From positions 30,216 to 94,215 of the forward strand of contig NZ_JAAMFB010000030.1 in NCBI RefSeq assembly GCF_013322225.1: DNA of 64,000 nucleotides, read 5' to 3'. This document shows positions 62,555 to 64,000 of this stretch, piece by piece. Position 1 is the first letter of the stretch. Every line of letters starts with the position of its first letter. This stretch comes from Agrobacterium larrymoorei. GTDB taxonomy: Bacteria; Pseudomonadota; Alphaproteobacteria; Rhizobiales; Rhizobiaceae. The notes beneath the pieces were generated by a model that was given only the letters and a program-made list of their open reading frames with translations, was not told the DNA's origin and did not search any database. A program made the position numbers and the translations under genes.

Positions 62555-63438
62555 GCCTTCTCGATATCGATGTGCGCGAAAAATCCTTTGGGAACACCGT
62601 TGTCCTGAATGATATTCATCTTCACCTTGAAGATGGCGAAGCTGCAGTGCTGCTTGGGCCGAGCGGATGCGGCAAGAGTACGCTTCTGCGCATAGCCGCG
62701 GGTCTCGACCAGCGCTTTGCCGGAGAAGTCTCGGTCAATGTACAGCGGGATCATGGCAGATCGTCATTTCCGCCCGTTGCTTTTGTGTTCCAAGAGCCGC
62801 GGTTGATGCCGTGGCTGACGGTGGCGCAGAATATCGGCTATGCAGATGGTCGCCGCTTCGATGTTTCCAAGGTCAACCGACTGATTGAGGATGTCGGATT
62901 GGATGGGCATGCAGCCACGTTGCCGAAGGCGCTATCCGGGGGCATGGCACAGCGTGTTGCGATTGCGCGCGCGCTTTACACAGAACCCCGAATATTGCTG
63001 TTGGATGAACCGTTTAGCGCGGTGGACGCGTTTACGCGCATGAAGTTGCAGGACCTGATCCTAAAGCTCGTGGAGCAGCGCGGCATATCGTTTCTGCTTG
63101 TCACTCACGATATTGACGAAGCGCTCTATCTTGGTGACAGGATTTACATGATGGGCGCCAAAAATGGTGGCATCCAGAAAGATATCGACGTCGATGTCGC
63201 CCGCCCAACCCGTCGTTTCATCGCGCGCGAGGCAGGTGCAAGCGAGGAACAGGTGCTTGCCGCCAACGGGGCAGAGGTTCACCGCCACCTTGGCCTTGGG
63301 CTTGATGCAGACCTCGTGGCGGCTGTCGGCCACTACAAGGATTTCCTGCATCAATGGGGTTTCCTTGAAAAAGATTTCGACCTTGCTGAATGGATCGACG
63401 CCCGTTTCGTGACGGCAAATGAGAGGGCGGTGGCATGA
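62551..63438 (+). CDS. SsuB/TauB-type ABC ATPase with an SsuA-like C-terminal tail
   Basis: A 295-residue protein. Residues 1-220 are a complete sulfonate/taurine-type ATPase: Walker [11 protein letters not shown]-loop FVFQEPRLMPWLT, signature LSGGMAQRVAIARAL, Walker B ILLLDEPFSAVD, H-loop VTHDIDEAL. After the usual end (VDVARPTRR, about 63213) come about 75 extra residues including YKDFLHQWGFLEKDFDLAEW, which resemble the C-terminal helices of NrtA/SsuA binding proteins. It may be a chance in-frame fusion from a deletion, or a NrtC-like ATPase-sensor. With its permease truncated on both sides it probably has no local membrane partner. Confidence 0.82.
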   Translation: MSLLDIDVREKSFGNTVVLNDIHLHLEDGEAAVLLGPSGCGKSTLLRIAAGLDQRFAGEVSVNVQRDHGRSSFPPVAFVFQEPRLMPWLTVAQNIGYADGRRFDVSKVNRLIEDVGLDGHAATLPKALSGGMAQRVAIARALYTEPRILLLDEPFSAVDAFTRMKLQDLILKLVEQRGISFLLVTHDIDEALYLGDRIYMMGAKNGGIQKDIDVDVARPTRRFIAREAGASEEQVLAANGAEVHRHLGLGLDADLVAAVGHYKDFLHQWGFLEKDFDLAEWIDARFVTANERAVA

Positions 63439-63527
63439 GCGTTGTATCTTCCGCCGTTTCGAACGCGCCAGCGCAGCCGCCCTATCCTGTTGCGGTCGCA
63501 ACCGACTGGACGAAAATTGTAGTCTGA
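63435..63527 (+). pseudogene. N-terminal stub of an ABC permease
   Basis: A 30-codon frame, MSVVSSAVSNAPAQPP then a TDWTKI segment, overlapping the ATPase stop as ATGA and ending in TGA. The Ala/Pro-rich leader plus TDW-K resembles the start of SsuC-type permeases just before the first helix, which is missing. Likely a truncated second permease gene; the short length keeps confidence modest. Confidence 0.4.
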
Positions 63528-64000
63528 CGGCTGCGGGCCACGACAAGAGCGGCGAATTCGCTACTGGGAATTTAGAGGCGCTTTTCAAGTCGGGCCCGCT
63601 GGGTCTTGTCGCAGCTGAGACGAACTGCGGATGGAAAGCGGGTATGTACCGAGTTCGCCGATATAATCCACCCGCGACATGATGCTGCGCAGCCAAAATG
63701 GCTCCGCACCGCGACCTGCCGCTGCCGCCGAAAAAATACAGCAGCTAAAAACCGCTGGAGCAAACTGAAAAATGGATAAAACTTGGGGGAAGTTTACATC
63801 GCCCAAATTCCTCCAGTTCCAATCGGCGCTTTCAACACCAAAATTCAGACCTGCACGAACAGACAGAATTCCGGTCTCTGGTTCCGCAACCCTGTATCGA
63901 GAGAGGTGGCTCAGTTTGTTTGAACAGTTTCGGGCGTTTCGCTAAGTGGATTTCCGCCTCGATTATGCCGCCACCATCATTGGCGTCAGCGCGTTGAAGT
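63528..64000. other. 473-base region with no recognised gene
   Basis: I see no supported gene. Short frames exist on both strands (such as from ATG 63772), but none has a recognisable domain or convincing ribosome-binding site. Sequence quality and base composition are normal. It follows a truncated permease and is probably non-coding debris of the same rearrangement, or the leader of a gene beyond the window. Confidence 0.4.

Noticed and set aside
63772..63945. Short open frame from ATG 63772
   Set aside because: No ribosome-binding site, domain or neighbour logic; indistinguishable from chance.
1..64000. CRISPR array, tRNA, rRNA, prophage or insertion sequence
   Set aside because: I saw no regularly spaced repeats, no tRNA-like cloverleaf, no rRNA signature and no transposase or integrase motif in any long frame.

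Overview
The window looks like a chromosomal or chromid segment of an alphaproteobacterium of the order Hyphomicrobiales (Rhizobiaceae/Brucellaceae range). This rests on the imp-type type VI secretion (T6SS) layout with a fused TagF-PppA protein, two TssC paralogues, TagJ and no TssJ, as known from Agrobacterium, and on two UgpC/MsmK-type sugar ABC systems. I cannot settle genus or species from the sequence. I recognised no tRNA, rRNA, CRISPR array or insertion sequence.

1-3.2 kb: the C-terminal end of a GH1 beta-glycosidase, an exported lactonase-type beta-propeller and a Wza-like polysaccharide-export lipoprotein.

3.3-33.0 kb: a complete T6SS locus in two divergent operons. The leftward operon is tssA-tssB-tssC-tssC2-tagJ-tssE-tssF-tssG-fha-tssK-tssL-tssM-tagF/pppA-ppkA, largely with overlapping or closely spaced genes. 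The rightward operon is clpV(tssH)-hcp-unknown-vgrG-unknown pair-PAAR-DUF4123 adaptor-NucA/NucB-type DNase-ComJ-like immunity protein, followed by a decayed second NucA/NucB toxin and an intact second ComJ-like protein. The operons are separated by a region with a perfect CTTACGT-A-ACGTAAG palindrome; its core ACGTAACGT recurs just ahead of clpV. The far end of vgrG and the two following genes are strikingly AT-rich, which marks a swapped cargo cassette.

33.4-37.4 kb: a malate:quinone oxidoreductase with a Tat-type leader, divergent from an OmpR-type two-component pair.

37.5-58.0 kb: a large acidic-glycan (uronide) utilisation locus. It holds an FCD-type GntR regulator, a carbohydrate-binding-like protein, a heparinase II/III-type lyase, a first ABC importer with a GH88 unsaturated-uronyl hydrolase and a YesL-like membrane protein, a DUF2264 protein, a hexapeptide acyltransferase fused to a second large domain, an AraC regulator, a second ABC importer and a Gfo/Idh/MocA oxidoreductase fused to an aldo/keto reductase. 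The enzymes lack signal peptides, so imported oligosaccharides would be broken down in the cytoplasm. Each binding-protein gene is followed by a strong hairpin.

58.3-64.0 kb: a PhoQ/PhoP-like two-component pair divergent from an OB-fold (YgiW-like) protein, then an SsuD-type flavin monooxygenase beside a scrambled sulfonate/methionine ABC region. There, C-terminal fragments of metI and ssuC abut at a deletion scar, an ATPase carries a short tail resembling a binding-protein C-terminus, and an N-terminal permease fragment follows.
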